From Planctomicrobium sp051466335 (GTDB taxonomy: Bacteria; Planctomycetota; Planctomycetia; Planctomycetales; Planctomycetaceae), in assembly GCF_051466335.1 (NCBI RefSeq), contig NZ_CP195793.1, forward strand, positions 1-64,000: a stretch of 64,000 nt of DNA, in the 5' to 3' direction. The position numbers and the translations under genes are program-made. Shown here piece after piece: positions 7,466 to 18,052 of the stretch. Every line of letters starts with the position of its first letter. The stretch's first letter is position 1. Under the pieces are notes generated by a model, which was given only the letters and a program-made list of their open reading frames with translations, did no database searches and was not told the DNA's origin.

Positions 7466-10216
7466 CTACGCGAGGCGTGGGTTGATCTTCTCTGCATCCA
7501 CTCCGAGTTCCTTCAATGCTCCAGGAAGCTTGGAAACCGGAAACGCATCGTATTCAGAGAGCGCCTGCAGCGTGGCGTACGCGGTGCATTCCGCGTCGAC
7601 TTCGAAGTGACGTCGCAGTACCGGGCGGGTATCGCTTCGTCCGAATCCATCGCATCCCAGAACGGTGTACTTACCGGGAATCCACTGCCGAATCTGATCT
7701 GCCACCAGACGAACGTTGTCGCTGGAGGAGATGAATGGACCATGCAGGTCTGCCAGGGTCTGCATCAGGTAAGACTGACGTGGCTGCTCAGTCGGGTGCA
7801 GCATGTTCCAACGATCTGCGTCCATCGAAGCACGGCAGAGTTCGCTGTAGCTGGTGACACTCCAAACATCGCATCCAATGTCGAACTTCTCCTTGAGAAG
7901 CTTCTGGGCACGCAACACTTCGTTAAGAATTGTTCCCGATCCGAAGAGTTGAGGACGATGCTCCTGACCAGCGCCACTTTCGGTGCTGCGGAACTTGTAC
8001 ATCCCGTTAAGGATGCCCTCTTTAACGCCGTCCCCTTCGGGCATCGCTGGCATTTCGTAGGATTCATTGTACACGGACAGGTAATAGAAGATCTCTTCAC
8101 CTTCAGTGTACATCCGGCGCAAGCCGTCCTGCATGATCACAGCGAGTTCGAATGCGAATGCTGGGTCGTAGGCATGCAATTGCGGAACGGTTGTCGCGAT
8201 CAGCTGGCTGTGGCCGTCCTGATGCTGCAAGCCTTCTCCGTTGAGAGTCGTGCGACCGGATGTTCCTCCAACGAGGAATCCTTTCGCGCGGCTGTCTGCT
8301 GCTAACCAGATCAGGTCGCCGATACGCTGAAACCCGAACATCGAGTAGTACACGTAAAACGGGATCATGTTCAGGTCGAGATTGCTGTAAGCAGTCCCCG
8401 CAGCGATGAAGGAGCTGACGGCTCCAGCTTCGTTGATACCCTCTTCCAGAACCTGTCCGTCTTTGGCTTCCTTGTAGTACATCAGGTTGCCGTCGACGCG
8501 GTCGACAGGCTCGTACAGCTGTCCCTTGCTGGAATAAATTCCGAAGGTACTGAACATCGACTCCATACCGAAGGTTCGAGCTTCGTCAGGGATGATCGGA
8601 ACGATACGATCCCCGATCACCTTGTCACGCATCAGACCTTGAATCATCGCTCCGTAGGCTTGGGTGGTACTTGCGCCCCCTTTGCCTTCGGTTCCCTTCA
8701 ACTGCCGTGCAAACGACTTGTCTGTGAGCGTAGGGACTTCCAGACGTTCTTTGGTTGGAACACGTGACGGAACTGCGCCCCCCAATTGTTCACGTTTGGC
8801 ACGCAGGTAGACCATTTCCTCGCTGTCTTCAGCCGGCTTGTAGAATGGCGCGGTTTCGACTGCTTCTTCCGGAATGGGAATACTGAATCGCTTGCGGAAC
8901 TGCCTGAGCTCCTCGAAGTTCATCTTCTTATTGTTATGGGCGATCATACGGCCTTCACCTGCTTCACCCAGCCCGTACCCCTTGATGGTCTGGGCCAGAA
9001 TGACGGTTGGGCCAGTCGTATGCTCGGTCGCTGCCTTGTAGGCTGCGAACACCTTCTCTGGATCGTGTCCGCCGCGACGCAGCTTTTCAAGTTGGTCGTC
9101 TGACAGGTGGTCGACAAGTTCGAGCAATTCCGGGTCTGTGCCGAAGAAGTGCTCGCGGATGTAGTCCCCCTTGGAGACGGTGTACTTCTGGAACTGCCCG
9201 TCGACGATGTCGCCCAGGCGTTTCACCAACTTGCCGTTCACATCCCGGTCGAGCAGTGAATCCCAGTCTCCCCCCCAGACAACTTTAATGCAGTTCCAGC
9301 CAGCGCCACGGAAGGCCCCTTCGAGTTCCTGAACGATCTTTCCGTTTCCGCGAACCGGACCGTCGAGACGCTGCAGATTGCAGTTCACAACCCAGATCAG
9401 GTTGTTGAGGTTTTCACGGGAAGCGAGAGTGATTGCTCCGAGTGATTCTGGCTCGTCGATCTCACCATCGCCCAAAAATGCCCAGACCTTCGATTTGGAC
9501 GTATCTTTCAGGCCGCGATGCTCAAGATATCGCAGGAATCTGGCGTGATAGATGGAGCAGATTGGGCCCAATCCCATCGACACTGTCGGGAACTGCCAGA
9601 AATCTTCCATCAACCAAGGGTGTGGATAGGAGGAAAGTCCTGTACCGCGAACCGATTCCTGTCGGAAGTTCTCAAGGTGACTTTCATCAAGCCGTCCTTC
9701 GAGGAAAGCGCGTGCGTACATCCCCGGTGACGCGTGACCTTGGAAGTACACCATGTCCCCAGTGTGATCGGCAGTGCGGCCGTGGAAGAAATGGTTGTAT
9801 GCAACTTCGTAAAGTGTTGCAGCACTTGCAAATGTGGAGATATGCCCACCAACGGCACCCGCATGGTCAGTCTTGCGGTTCGCACGGACAACCATGGCAG
9901 CAGCGTTCCATCGAATGATCGATTTGATGCTGCGTTCGATCTCCAGATTTCCTGGGTAGCGAGGCTGCTCCGAGAGCGGAATGGTGTTGATGTAAGGGGT
10001 TGTTGCCGAAAACGGCATCATCACGCCACGGTGATAGGCGCGTTCACGCAGATGAACGAGAAGTTGTTTGGTTTTTTCGGGGCCATAGCGATGAATGACA
10101 TCTTCCAGAGACTCGAACCACTCTTCGAGTTCGACGGCATCAATTCCTTCCAACTGTCCTTCGGCTGCTGCTTTTACGGCAGGCTCCAGATCGTTGACAG
10201 CATCATTCGTGGCCAT
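7466..10216 (-). CDS. aceE: Pyruvate dehydrogenase E1 component, homodimeric type
   Basis: AceE decarboxylates pyruvate with thiamine diphosphate and passes the acetyl group to the lipoyl arms of E2 in the pyruvate dehydrogenase complex. At 916 aa it has the length of the single-chain homodimeric type, not the split alpha/beta type. The N-terminal transketolase-like part has ANRKTDHAGAVGGHISTFAS and the thiamine/Mg site GDGEIDEPESLGAITLA. The middle and C-terminal parts include IPDEARTFGMESMFS, GRTTLNGEGLQHQDGHS and the final domain CDGFGRSDTRPVLRRHFEVD. The ATG at 10216 is preferred over a TTG two codons earlier. E2 and E3 genes are not adjacent. The gene is monocistronic, closed by a strong terminator. 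Confidence 0.96.
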   Translation of the reverse strand: MATNDAVNDLEPAVKAAAEGQLEGIDAVELEEWFESLEDVIHRYGPEKTKQLLVHLRERAYHRGVMMPFSATTPYINTIPLSEQPRYPGNLEIERSIKSIIRWNAAAMVVRANRKTDHAGAVGGHISTFASAATLYEVAYNHFFHGRTADHTGDMVYFQGHASPGMYARAFLEGRLDESHLENFRQESVRGTGLSSYPHPWLMEDFWQFPTVSMGLGPICSIYHARFLRYLEHRGLKDTSKSKVWAFLGDGEIDEPESLGAITLASRENLNNLIWVVNCNLQRLDGPVRGNGKIVQELEGAFRGAGWNCIKVVWGGDWDSLLDRDVNGKLVKRLGDIVDGQFQKYTVSKGDYIREHFFGTDPELLELVDHLSDDQLEKLRRGGHDPEKVFAAYKAATEHTTGPTVILAQTIKGYGLGEAGEGRMIAHNNKKMNFEELRQFRKRFSIPIPEEAVETAPFYKPAEDSEEMVYLRAKREQLGGAVPSRVPTKERLEVPTLTDKSFARQLKGTEGKGGASTTQAYGAMIQGLMRDKVIGDRIVPIIPDEARTFGMESMFSTFGIYSSKGQLYEPVDRVDGNLMYYKEAKDGQVLEEGINEAGAVSSFIAAGTAYSNLDLNMIPFYVYYSMFGFQRIGDLIWLAADSRAKGFLVGGTSGRTTLNGEGLQHQDGHSQLIATTVPQLHAYDPAFAFELAVIMQDGLRRMYTEGEEIFYYLSVYNESYEMPAMPEGDGVKEGILNGMYKFRSTESGAGQEHRPQLFGSGTILNEVLRAQKLLKEKFDIGCDVWSVTSYSELCRASMDADRWNMLHPTEQPRQSYLMQTLADLHGPFISSSDNVRLVADQIRQWIPGKYTVLGCDGFGRSDTRPVLRRHFEVDAECTAYATLQALSEYDAFPVSKLPGALKELGVDAEKINPRLA

Positions 10217-10818
10217 GTGCAATTCTCTTTTACTATTGAATGCAAATCATCCCGTCTTGGGATGTGATCGATCATTATGAAATTCCCCGGATGAGGAAAG
10301 GGCTTCTGCCCAACCGGGAATTTCAGTCCACTGACAGGAATCTCCTGAACCATGAACGGGAAACGGGGACCATTGCGTCGGCGCAATTCCGTTTTGACGA
10401 CCCATTCTAACAGTCTTGGCCGTGATCAAAACCCCAGCTTACCCGATTTCAAACAGTGGGAGGGTGCTCCCAGATCCTATACGAAAACTGGTGAATTGCG
10501 AGAGCCTGCTTTCAAGATGCCTCAGAACGAAATTCAGCTCTCAAAATCCCGCATTTCACTGACTTCTCGACTGGGGAGAGGACGCCAGACCCGGGCTGCC
10601 CCAAACACAGCGAGAAACTAGAGAGACCTTTTTGCAAAAATCTGACCACCCATCCGACAATCCTGACTGATTCTACTCGGCAGAATTTGCGGTTCCCAGT
10701 AGCATGAACCCTTGTTTTGGCCGGTGCGATGACAATGCCATCGGCGAAACGGGAATCCCAGAGGCCCACAAGCGATGTCCTTTAAACTCTTCTTCTCGCC
10801 TTCAATCTTGGACTGTCG
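10217..10818. other. Intergenic region between divergent aceE and the heme protein
   Basis: About 600 bp containing the promoters of two divergent genes. Frames on both strands here are short or are extensions antisense to the next gene. I see no RNA gene, repeat or recognisable operator. Confidence 0.4.
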
Positions 10819-13800
10819 ATGGGAACATTTCGGAAGCTCTTGATCCGATCCGCATTCTTTGTCGCATCTTGGGGTCCGCTGAACCTCGACGCTGACGCGA
10901 TGGAGTTTCCGGCGCCGTTCAATTCCCGTGATGACGCTCAGGCGATCGCCACACCCCCGCAGACTGCGCTCGACTCGATCGAACTCAAAGCGGGGTTCCG
11001 ATCGACGTTGTTTGCTGCGGAACCAGATGTTCAAAACCCGATTGCGATGGCATGGGATGATCGTGGCCGTCTTTGGATCGCGGAGAACTACACTTACGCG
11101 GAGAGCCGAACCCGCTTTGAAATGGGACTTCGCGACCGCATTATTATTCTCGAAGATGACGATGGAGATGGAGTTTTCGATCATCGAAAGGTCTTCACAG
11201 ACCAGGTGCAGATGCTGACGAGCCTCGAAATCGGACACGGCGGCGTCTGGATCATGACTCCTCCCCACTTGCAGTTCATACCGGATGCGAATGGGGACGA
11301 TGTTCCGGAGGGTCCGCCTCAGATCAAGCTGGATGGATTCACCGTCGCGCAGGCCAATTACCACAATTTCGCCAACGGACTGAAATGGGGCCCCGATGGT
11401 TGGCTTTACGGGCGGTGCGGGGGATCATGCCCCGGACTGATCGGGACATCGAGTGAGATGCGAGTTCCATTGCGTGGAGGGATGTGGAGATATCACCCGA
11501 TCAAGAAGAGAGTTGAAGTTCTCAACACGGGGACAACCAATCCGTGGGGACATGACTGGACCGCTCTGGGAGAGTGCTTTTTCGTTAACACTGTGAACGG
11601 ACACCTGTGGCACTCGATCGCAGGCGGGCACTACGTCAGCAATGGACGAAGCGATCCCAACCCGCGTGTTTACCAGATGATTGATCAACACGCAGACCAT
11701 TGGCATTTCGACACTGGAACACACTGGACGAAATCTCGCGATGGCGCCGCGAATTCCTATGGTGGAGGGCATGCTCACTCGGGAGCAATGATCTATCTGG
11801 GCGAGAACTGGCCTGCTGAGTATCGCGGGAATCTCTTCACCGTGAACTTGCACGGACGGCGATTGAATCAGGAAATACTCGAACGCAGTGAAAGCGGCTT
11901 CGTCGCCAAACATGGCGATGACCTACTAGAAACGAGCGACCCCTGGTATCGCGGGATTGATTTATCGTACGGACCCGATGGGGGCGTCTTTCTTCTCGAT
12001 TGGAGTGATACAGGTGAATGCCATGAAAGCACTGGAGTTCACCGCACAAGCGGCCGGATTTTTAAGGTCACCTATGGCAAGATGCCTCCTGCGGACCCGC
12101 TGAATCTCCGCGCCGAACCGGACTCAAAGCTTGTCAAACTCCATCTCTCCACCAACGAGTGGTTCATCCGGCAGGCGAGGCTGATTCTCGGGGAACGGTC
12201 CGCTGCCCAGCAGCTAGAACCGGAGACAATCAAAGAACTCACGACCCTTTTTCTTCAATCGCCCAATCTTGAACAACGAATTCGGTCGTTGCTGACACTG
12301 CATCAGGTCGGTGGGTGCAGCTCGACACTTCTTGCTGAGCTTCTCGAATCAAAACAGGAAATCGATCGGGTCTGGGCTCTCAGATTACTCACGGATGACT
12401 GGCCACTCGACGGGCCATTGGGACCGATCGACCTTGAAGAATCCGAGAGAACCCGAGTCATGCAGGAAGCGAAAAAGCTGCTCCCGACGTTGGTCGAACT
12501 CGCACGAAACGATCCTTCAGCTTTTGTCCGATTAACGCTCGCGTCCACATTGCAGCGACTCCCTGTTTCGCTTCGAGCGGAACTCGCCAGGGGATTGGTC
12601 ACTCGTCAAGAGGACGCAGGAGATCACAACCTCCCCCTGCTGGTTTGGTACGGCTTGATCCCGGTAGTTGATGTCGATGCCGAGTCGATTCTTCCCGTCG
12701 TCGCAGCCTGCCAGTGGCCAATAACCCGAAGTTTCATTGCTCGTAGACTGACAGAAGACTTGGAGAAGAATCCCGGGCCGCTGGGAAAACTGATCACATT
12801 TACGGCATCTCAGAGTGACGACTTCCGCGTTGACATTCTGAATGGCATCTCAGAAGCGGTGAAGGGGCGAAAACGTGCTGTCCCTCCTGCAACCTGGACC
12901 GCTGCAACCGCAGTGATGAAGCGATCTCCCAATGCTCAGGTTCGAGAACGGGTGCGGCAACTCAACCTTCTCTTCGGCGATCCACAAGCACTAGAGGAAC
13001 TTCAGCAAATTGCCTTCGATGACAACGCCTTGCAGAGCGAGCGACAGGCAGCATTGACACATCTCATCGATGCCCGACCTGCCAACTTGAAGCAGATTTG
13101 CCAACGTTTGTTGAAGGATCGAAACTTCAGTTTAACGGCAGCGAGCGGTCTAGCGCTCTTCGACGATGTTCAGATTGGCGAAGACCTGCTTCAGATCTGC
13201 ATCGAAAGCAAAGACGATGAACGATCCCAGATGGTTTCCGTCCTGACGACCCGTCCATCGTTTGCGAAATTGCTGTTGAACGCTATTGAAAAGGGAGAGA
13301 TCCCACGGTCTGACCTGACATCATTTCATGTACGTCAGATCCGCAGCATGAAGTCCCCGGAGCTTGATGCTCAAGTCCTCCATGTCTGGGGACAATTGAG
13401 AGAAACGCCCGAAGAAAAACTGAAACGGATTCAGGAACTAAAACGGCTTCTCGGGGACGAAAAACTCGGGAATCCGGATCTGTCGAATGGCAGAAAATTA
13501 TTTCAATCGATCTGCAGTAAGTGTCACCGAATTTATGGGGAAGGGGGAGCAATCGCTCCTGATCTCACTGGGTCCAATCGCAAGAACCTCGACTACCTAC
13601 TTGAGAACATTGTCGACCCAAGTGCAGTCGTCAGCAAAGATTACCGCCTATCAGTAATCGCAATGAACGACGGTCGCATTCTGAATGGTGTGATCGTCTC
13701 TCAGACGGAAACGACACTTACACTGCAGTCGCTACAAGAGCGGTTTTCGCTGGAGAAAGAGGCGATCGAAGAACTTCAGACAACCGAACTGTCCCCGATG

Positions 13801-13908
13801 CCGGAAGGTCAAATCGACCCACTCACGCACGAGCAAATCAGAGACCTCATCGGCTACCTGCAGCACTCTGAGCAGGTTCCGCTTCCGGAATCAGATTCCA
13901 ACGAGTGA
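10819..13908 (+). CDS. PVC-type membrane-bound dehydrogenase / HEAT / heme-binding protein
   Basis: A 1029-aa exported protein of the kind expanded in Planctomycetes and Verrucomicrobia. After an N-terminal hydrophobic signal-like stretch comes a beta-propeller dehydrogenase-like domain (about 55-420: PIAMAWDDRGRLWIAENYTY, later LKWGPDGWLYGRCGG and YGPDGGVFLLDWSDTGECHE). A HEAT-like alpha-helical region follows (about 440-830). The C-terminal c-type heme domain has CSKCH at 899-903 and the downstream segment APDLTGSNRKNLDYLLENIV, typical of the Pirellula/Verrucomicrobium heme family. It probably oxidises a sugar or alcohol and passes electrons to the attached heme in the periplasm; the substrate is unknown. 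The gene is monocistronic. Confidence 0.9.
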   Translation: MGTFRKLLIRSAFFVASWGPLNLDADAMEFPAPFNSRDDAQAIATPPQTALDSIELKAGFRSTLFAAEPDVQNPIAMAWDDRGRLWIAENYTYAESRTRFEMGLRDRIIILEDDDGDGVFDHRKVFTDQVQMLTSLEIGHGGVWIMTPPHLQFIPDANGDDVPEGPPQIKLDGFTVAQANYHNFANGLKWGPDGWLYGRCGGSCPGLIGTSSEMRVPLRGGMWRYHPIKKRVEVLNTGTTNPWGHDWTALGECFFVNTVNGHLWHSIAGGHYVSNGRSDPNPRVYQMIDQHADHWHFDTGTHWTKSRDGAANSYGGGHAHSGAMIYLGENWPAEYRGNLFTVNLHGRRLNQEILERSESGFVAKHGDDLLETSDPWYRGIDLSYGPDGGVFLLDWSDTGECHESTGVHRTSGRIFKVTYGKMPPADPLNLRAEPDSKLVKLHLSTNEWFIRQARLILGERSAAQQLEPETIKELTTLFLQSPNLEQRIRSLLTLHQVGGCSSTLLAELLESKQEIDRVWALRLLTDDWPLDGPLGPIDLEESERTRVMQEAKKLLPTLVELARNDPSAFVRLTLASTLQRLPVSLRAELARGLVTRQEDAGDHNLPLLVWYGLIPVVDVDAESILPVVAACQWPITRSFIARRLTEDLEKNPGPLGKLITFTASQSDDFRVDILNGISEAVKGRKRAVPPATWTAATAVMKRSPNAQVRERVRQLNLLFGDPQALEELQQIAFDDNALQSERQAALTHLIDARPANLKQICQRLLKDRNFSLTAASGLALFDDVQIGEDLLQICIESKDDERSQMVSVLTTRPSFAKLLLNAIEKGEIPRSDLTSFHVRQIRSMKSPELDAQVLHVWGQLRETPEEKLKRIQELKRLLGDEKLGNPDLSNGRKLFQSICSKCHRIYGEGGAIAPDLTGSNRKNLDYLLENIVDPSAVVSKDYRLSVIAMNDGRILNGVIVSQTETTLTLQSLQERFSLEKEAIEELQTTELSPMPEGQIDPLTHEQIRDLIGYLQHSEQVPLPESDSNE

Positions 13909-13914
13909 ACGACA

Positions 13915-13948
13915 CGCAAAGCTGACGTTCATGACGCACAGCTTTGCG
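13915..13948. terminator. Hairpin between convergent genes
   Basis: CGCAAAGCTG (13915-13924) and CAGCTTTGCG (13939-13948) form a perfect 10-bp stem with a 14-nt loop, 7 bp after the heme-protein stop. No T tract follows, so it is a candidate factor-dependent or bidirectional terminator. Confidence 0.55.
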
Positions 13949-13984
13949 AGTTCTCGAGTCCGTCTGAAGTTGAGTGTCTTCAAA

Positions 13985-14257
13985 CTATTGAGCAGCATGA
14001 CCGGATGTTGAGTTCACGTGCTTCAGGAGACGGTCAACAACAAGTTGCTGTTCTTCGACCTCCACCTGATTCTTGCGAATCCCAATGACCTCCAGAGCGA
14101 GGTAAGCAATCATTCCCGCAGATCCGCATGCAAAAACGTAGAATCCGAAGTCGCCCAGAGGCTGGGCCACTGAAATCCCAATCAAAAATCCACTGAGGAT
14201 GAGAATCGTTGCGTTGCTGATCAGGGTGCCCGATGGCTGAGTGGCGGCGTCATTCAT
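13985..14257 (-). CDS. Small two-helix membrane protein, unknown function
   Basis: The ATG at 14257 is chosen because it follows an AAAGGAAT ribosome site; an upstream ATG at 14296 would add 13 residues with no such site. The 90-aa product has two hydrophobic segments, ATILILSGFLIGISVAQPL and FGFYVFACGSAGMIAYLAL, then a charged C-terminal tail that may form a short coiled coil (VEVEEQQLVVDRLLKHV). I do not recognise the family. The gene is isolated and convergent with the heme-protein gene. Confidence 0.6.
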   Translation of the reverse strand: MNDAATQPSGTLISNATILILSGFLIGISVAQPLGDFGFYVFACGSAGMIAYLALEVIGIRKNQVEVEEQQLVVDRLLKHVNSTSGHAAQ

Positions 14258-14548
14258 AGCGATTCCTTTGAAGTGGACGATTTTTTCAGATGACAATTGT
14301 GAGCCTGAAACGTTAGGTCACAAAACCGCATCAGTCAAAATTGAATTTTCAGATTTGAATACGTCACTGAAATCCGAATATACTACGTGATATCAATCCA
14401 GACTGGCGTTCAAAACCAACCGAATCGCAAAAGTGATTCTTGATCAATTTGCGATTCGGCCACGACAATGAACACGTCCGAACTGCCCTGTTGCTCGCAG
14501 TCGCCGATACTCACTCCTGAAACGGGCTTTACTCCAAGGAATCTGATC

Positions 14549-16042
14549 ATGTCCCTTACGAGAAGATATTTCCTTCAGGCAGCCGCAGCTGCAACCGCTG
14601 GAAGCGTTGCTCTTCGTCGCAATTTCCTCCAGGCGCAGGAGACTTTTCAAAGTAAAAGCTCGAACGACAAATTGGGAGTCGCGGTGATCGGAACTGGAGG
14701 GCGAGGAGGTTCTCACATTGGCCAGACGGCGGGCCGCCTGGATGCAGAGGTTCTCTACCTGTGCGACGCAGACCTCAATAACGCCGGTAGTAAAGCAAAA
14801 GGTGTGGAAGACCTTCAGGGGCGTGCTCCCCAAATCGTTCAGGACTTCCGGAAAGTGCTGGAAGATCCAAACGTCGATATCATCACGACAGCGACTCCGA
14901 ATCACTGGCACTCCTTGATTTCAATTCTTGCCATGCAGGCAGGGAAACACGTGTACGTCGAGAAACCGGTTTCGCACAACGTCTGGGAAGGACGTCAGGC
15001 TGTGGGCTGGTCTCGCAAGCTGGATCGTATGTGTCAGGCCGGAACCCAGGCCCGATCCAGCGAGAGCCTGAAGGCTGCAGTAAATTATGTGCAGGAAGGA
15101 AAACTCGGCGCGATCAAGCAGGTCATCGGAACTTGCTTTAAGCCACGAAAATCGATTGGCAAATTAACTGAGCCTCTCAAGATTCCGGCTTCAGTTGATT
15201 ACGATCTCTGGTGCGGACCAGCAGCAATGGTCGACCTCTTTCGCCCGCAGTTCCATTACGACTGGCATTGGGACTTCAACACTGGAAATGGCGATATGGG
15301 AAACCAGGGGATCCACCAGATGGATATTGCCCGGTGGTTCCTTGGAACCCACCAGCTGTCGCCTCGAGTCACGAGTATCGGTGGGCGAGTTGGTTACGAT
15401 GACGCGGGAAACACCCCGAACACTCAGATCGCGTACCACGCATACGAAAATGCTCCCCTCATTTTTGAAACGCGCGGATTGCCAAAGAAGGATCTCGACT
15501 GGAACACCGGGATGGACGATTACCGGGGGTCTCAGGTCGGCGTCGTGGTCGAATGTGAAAATGGGTACGTTTTGGTCCCATCGAATTACTCGAAGGTCAC
15601 TGCGCATCACCACGACGGCGAAGTCATCGAGGAATGGACCTCGAAGGGGGACGTGACCAAGCTTCACTTCGACAACCTGTTCGATGCAGTCCGCTCCGGT
15701 CGGTATACCGATTTGAACGGCGACATTCTGGAAGGCCACCTTTCCAGCGCACTTTGCCACACGGGAGCCATCAGCTACATGCTTGGTCAGCCTGCAACTG
15801 CGGAAGAAATCCGCAAGCAAGTGGCGTCCATCCCGGTCTGGGCGAGTTCATTTGAGCGCATGGAACAGCACCTCGCTGCGAATGGAGTCGATATCTCCGA
15901 TCCAAAACTCCACGTCGGACCGTGGTTGGAAATGGATCCCGTACAGGAAAAATTCATTTCGAATCCTCAGGCCGACGAGTTACTGACTCGCGAGTATCGA
16001 GAAAACTACGTGGTTCCCGCGGCTCCCAACACACAGGCGTAG
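14549..16042 (+). CDS. Tat-exported Gfo/Idh/MocA-family oxidoreductase
   Basis: The ATG at 14549 is chosen: AAGGA lies 8 bases upstream and the product (497 aa) then begins with a twin-arginine signal, SLTRRYFLQAAAAATAG, ending near LQAQE. A frame from 14468 would bury it. The mature part has a Rossmann fold (VAVIGTGGRGGSHIGQT), then TATPNHWHSLISILAMQAGK and the family hallmark VYVEKPVSHNVWEGRQAV. The C-terminal beta-sheet domain includes YDWHWDFNTGNGDMGNQG and HQMDIARWFLGTHQL. Planctomycetes carry many exported paralogues, thought to act on sugars with tightly bound NAD(P). Substrate is unknown. The gene is monocistronic. Confidence 0.92.
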   Translation: MSLTRRYFLQAAAAATAGSVALRRNFLQAQETFQSKSSNDKLGVAVIGTGGRGGSHIGQTAGRLDAEVLYLCDADLNNAGSKAKGVEDLQGRAPQIVQDFRKVLEDPNVDIITTATPNHWHSLISILAMQAGKHVYVEKPVSHNVWEGRQAVGWSRKLDRMCQAGTQARSSESLKAAVNYVQEGKLGAIKQVIGTCFKPRKSIGKLTEPLKIPASVDYDLWCGPAAMVDLFRPQFHYDWHWDFNTGNGDMGNQGIHQMDIARWFLGTHQLSPRVTSIGGRVGYDDAGNTPNTQIAYHAYENAPLIFETRGLPKKDLDWNTGMDDYRGSQVGVVVECENGYVLVPSNYSKVTAHHHDGEVIEEWTSKGDVTKLHFDNLFDAVRSGRYTDLNGDILEGHLSSALCHTGAISYMLGQPATAEEIRKQVASIPVWASSFERMEQHLAANGVDISDPKLHVGPWLEMDPVQEKFISNPQADELLTREYRENYVVPAAPNTQA

Positions 16043-16318
16043 TGCCGCGGAACACACTAGCGACTCCTGATGCACCGATCAGTGTCGCCATAAATCAGAT
16101 CTGGCTGTCGGAAGAATTCCCTTTCGGCAGCCAGACTTTTTTCATGGTCGAGAATTTTCACCTCGATTTACATGGAAAATCGGCGTCCCGTCCGTTGGCT
16201 CGCTTGGAGCGGGCATCTATGCGATAATTCTACGGTTCGATTCAACAAAATCTCCCGACCTCGTCGGCGATGGTTCTCTCACAACTCTCCAATCGGCTTT
16301 AGTGCTCCCAGATTCACT

Positions 16319-17992
16319 ATGTCTCAGCAATATATCATGACCATCGAAGGTCTGACCCGGATGTACGATGAGCGAGTCGTGCTCGATAACATCTGGTTAT
16401 CATTCTACCCTGGCGCCAAGATCGGTGTTCTGGGAGACAATGGATCCGGTAAGAGTACGCTCATGCGGATCATGGCTGGGGTTGATAAGGATTTCATGGG
16501 ATCTGTCCGTCCTGCGAAGGACATCAAGATCGGATACTTCCCTCAGGAACCTTGGCTCGATCCAACGCAAACTGTTGCGGAGTGCGTCGCCGAGGCTGTC
16601 GCTGAGTCCCAGGCGATCATGGATCGCTACAATGCCATCAACGAGCGTCTTTGCGAAGAGATTTCGCAGGAAGAGATGGACCAACTGCTGGAAGAGCAGG
16701 CGGCTGTTCAAGATAAAATCGACCACGGCAACCTGTGGGAACTCGACCGCACCGTTGAGCTTGCCTGCGACGCGATGCGGCTTCCCGACGGCGACGCCCG
16801 AGTTGAACACCTCTCCGGGGGTGAAAAACGCCGCGTCGCTCTATGCCGATTGCTGCTTCAGAATCCAGATATGCTCCTGCTGGACGAACCAACAAACCAC
16901 CTCGACGCAGATTCTGTCGCGTGGCTTGAACGATTCCTGCATGAGTTCACCGGAACCGTTGTTGCAATCACCCACGACCGTTACTTCCTCGAAAATGTCG
17001 CTGGCTGGATCCTCGAAATGGACCGTGGCCACGGCTACCCCTACGAGGGGAACTACACAGCCTGGCTGGAGCAGAAACAAGCTCGCCTGAGTGTGGAGCA
17101 GAAGAAAGAGGACAAGCGTCAACGAGCCCTGAAGAAGGAACTCGAGTGGGTCCGGATGTCTCCGAAGGCTCAGGCGACAAAAAACAAAGCCCGTCTTCAG
17201 CGATACGAAGAACTGGCCGCTCAGCAGTTCGATGAACGTGACGACGCATTGCAGATTCAGATTCCAGTTACCCGTCCGCTGGGAGAACTGGTCGTTCGCG
17301 CAGAGAACCTGACGATGGCGTTTGGTGATCGTCTGTTGTTCGAAAACGTCAACTTCAATCTTCCCCCTGGAGGAATCGTTGGAGTGATTGGTCCGAACGG
17401 TGCCGGTAAGACGACGCTGTTCAAGATCATTATGGGATTGCAGGAGCCGACGTCTGGATCGCTGCGAATCGGTGATTCTGTTGACTTGTCATACGTTGAC
17501 CAGAGCCGCGATGCACTCGACCCCAAGAAGACCGTCTACGAAGAGATTTCTGGCGGTTTAGACATGCTGGAAATTGGTAAAGCGAAGTTGCACGCACGTG
17601 CCTACTGCGGTCGATTCAACTTCAAGGGAACCGAACAGCAGACATTCGTTGGGGACCTCTCTGGAGGAGAGCGAAACCGGGTTCATCTGGCGAAGCTTTT
17701 GCGTTCCGGTGGAAACCTGATCCTTCTGGACGAACCGACCAACGACCTCGACGTGGAAACGTTGCGATCGCTGGAAGAAGGTCTGGCAAACTTCGGTGGT
17801 TGTGCGGTGGTTACCAGCCACGACCGCTGGTTCCTCGACAAGATTGCAACCCACATTCTCGCTTTCGAAGGGGATAGCCAGATCGTATGGTTCGAAGGAA
17901 ACTACAAGATGTACGAAATTCAGCGTCGCGAGCGACTCGGCTCTGATGCCGATCGTCCACACCGAATTAAGTACAAACCTCTCAAACGCTAG
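16319..17992 (+). CDS. ettA: Energy-dependent translational throttle protein EttA (ABC-F)
   Basis: EttA is a ribosome-associated ABC-F ATPase that gates early elongation in response to ADP/ATP ratio. The frame opens at 16172, but the ATG at 16319 gives 557 aa, matching EttA (about 555). It has two ABC modules: Walker A GDNGSGKST (39-47), signature LSGGEKRRVALCRLLL and MLLLDEPTNHLDADSVAWLE in the first; GPNGAGKTT, LSGGERNRVHLAKLL and LLDEPTNDLD in the second. The linker has the EttA-type segment KELEWVRMSPKAQATKNKAR. The arm after Walker A and the C-terminal KRLG-like tail ending in HRIKYKPLKR also fit EttA rather than Uup or YheS. No membrane domain is present, as expected. Confidence 0.95.
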   Translation: MSQQYIMTIEGLTRMYDERVVLDNIWLSFYPGAKIGVLGDNGSGKSTLMRIMAGVDKDFMGSVRPAKDIKIGYFPQEPWLDPTQTVAECVAEAVAESQAIMDRYNAINERLCEEISQEEMDQLLEEQAAVQDKIDHGNLWELDRTVELACDAMRLPDGDARVEHLSGGEKRRVALCRLLLQNPDMLLLDEPTNHLDADSVAWLERFLHEFTGTVVAITHDRYFLENVAGWILEMDRGHGYPYEGNYTAWLEQKQARLSVEQKKEDKRQRALKKELEWVRMSPKAQATKNKARLQRYEELAAQQFDERDDALQIQIPVTRPLGELVVRAENLTMAFGDRLLFENVNFNLPPGGIVGVIGPNGAGKTTLFKIIMGLQEPTSGSLRIGDSVDLSYVDQSRDALDPKKTVYEEISGGLDMLEIGKAKLHARAYCGRFNFKGTEQQTFVGDLSGGERNRVHLAKLLRSGGNLILLDEPTNDLDVETLRSLEEGLANFGGCAVVTSHDRWFLDKIATHILAFEGDSQIVWFEGNYKMYEIQRRERLGSDADRPHRIKYKPLKR

Positions 17993-18052
17993 TTCAACAG
18001 GACAGCGTTTTCTCCTGTTTCCATGTGATCAATCCAAGAAGAATTTAACGAC

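Noticed and set aside
7340..8305. A 321-aa plus-strand frame over aceE
   Set aside because: It is antisense to the strongly conserved aceE gene and crosses the aceE terminator. The product has no recognisable domain.
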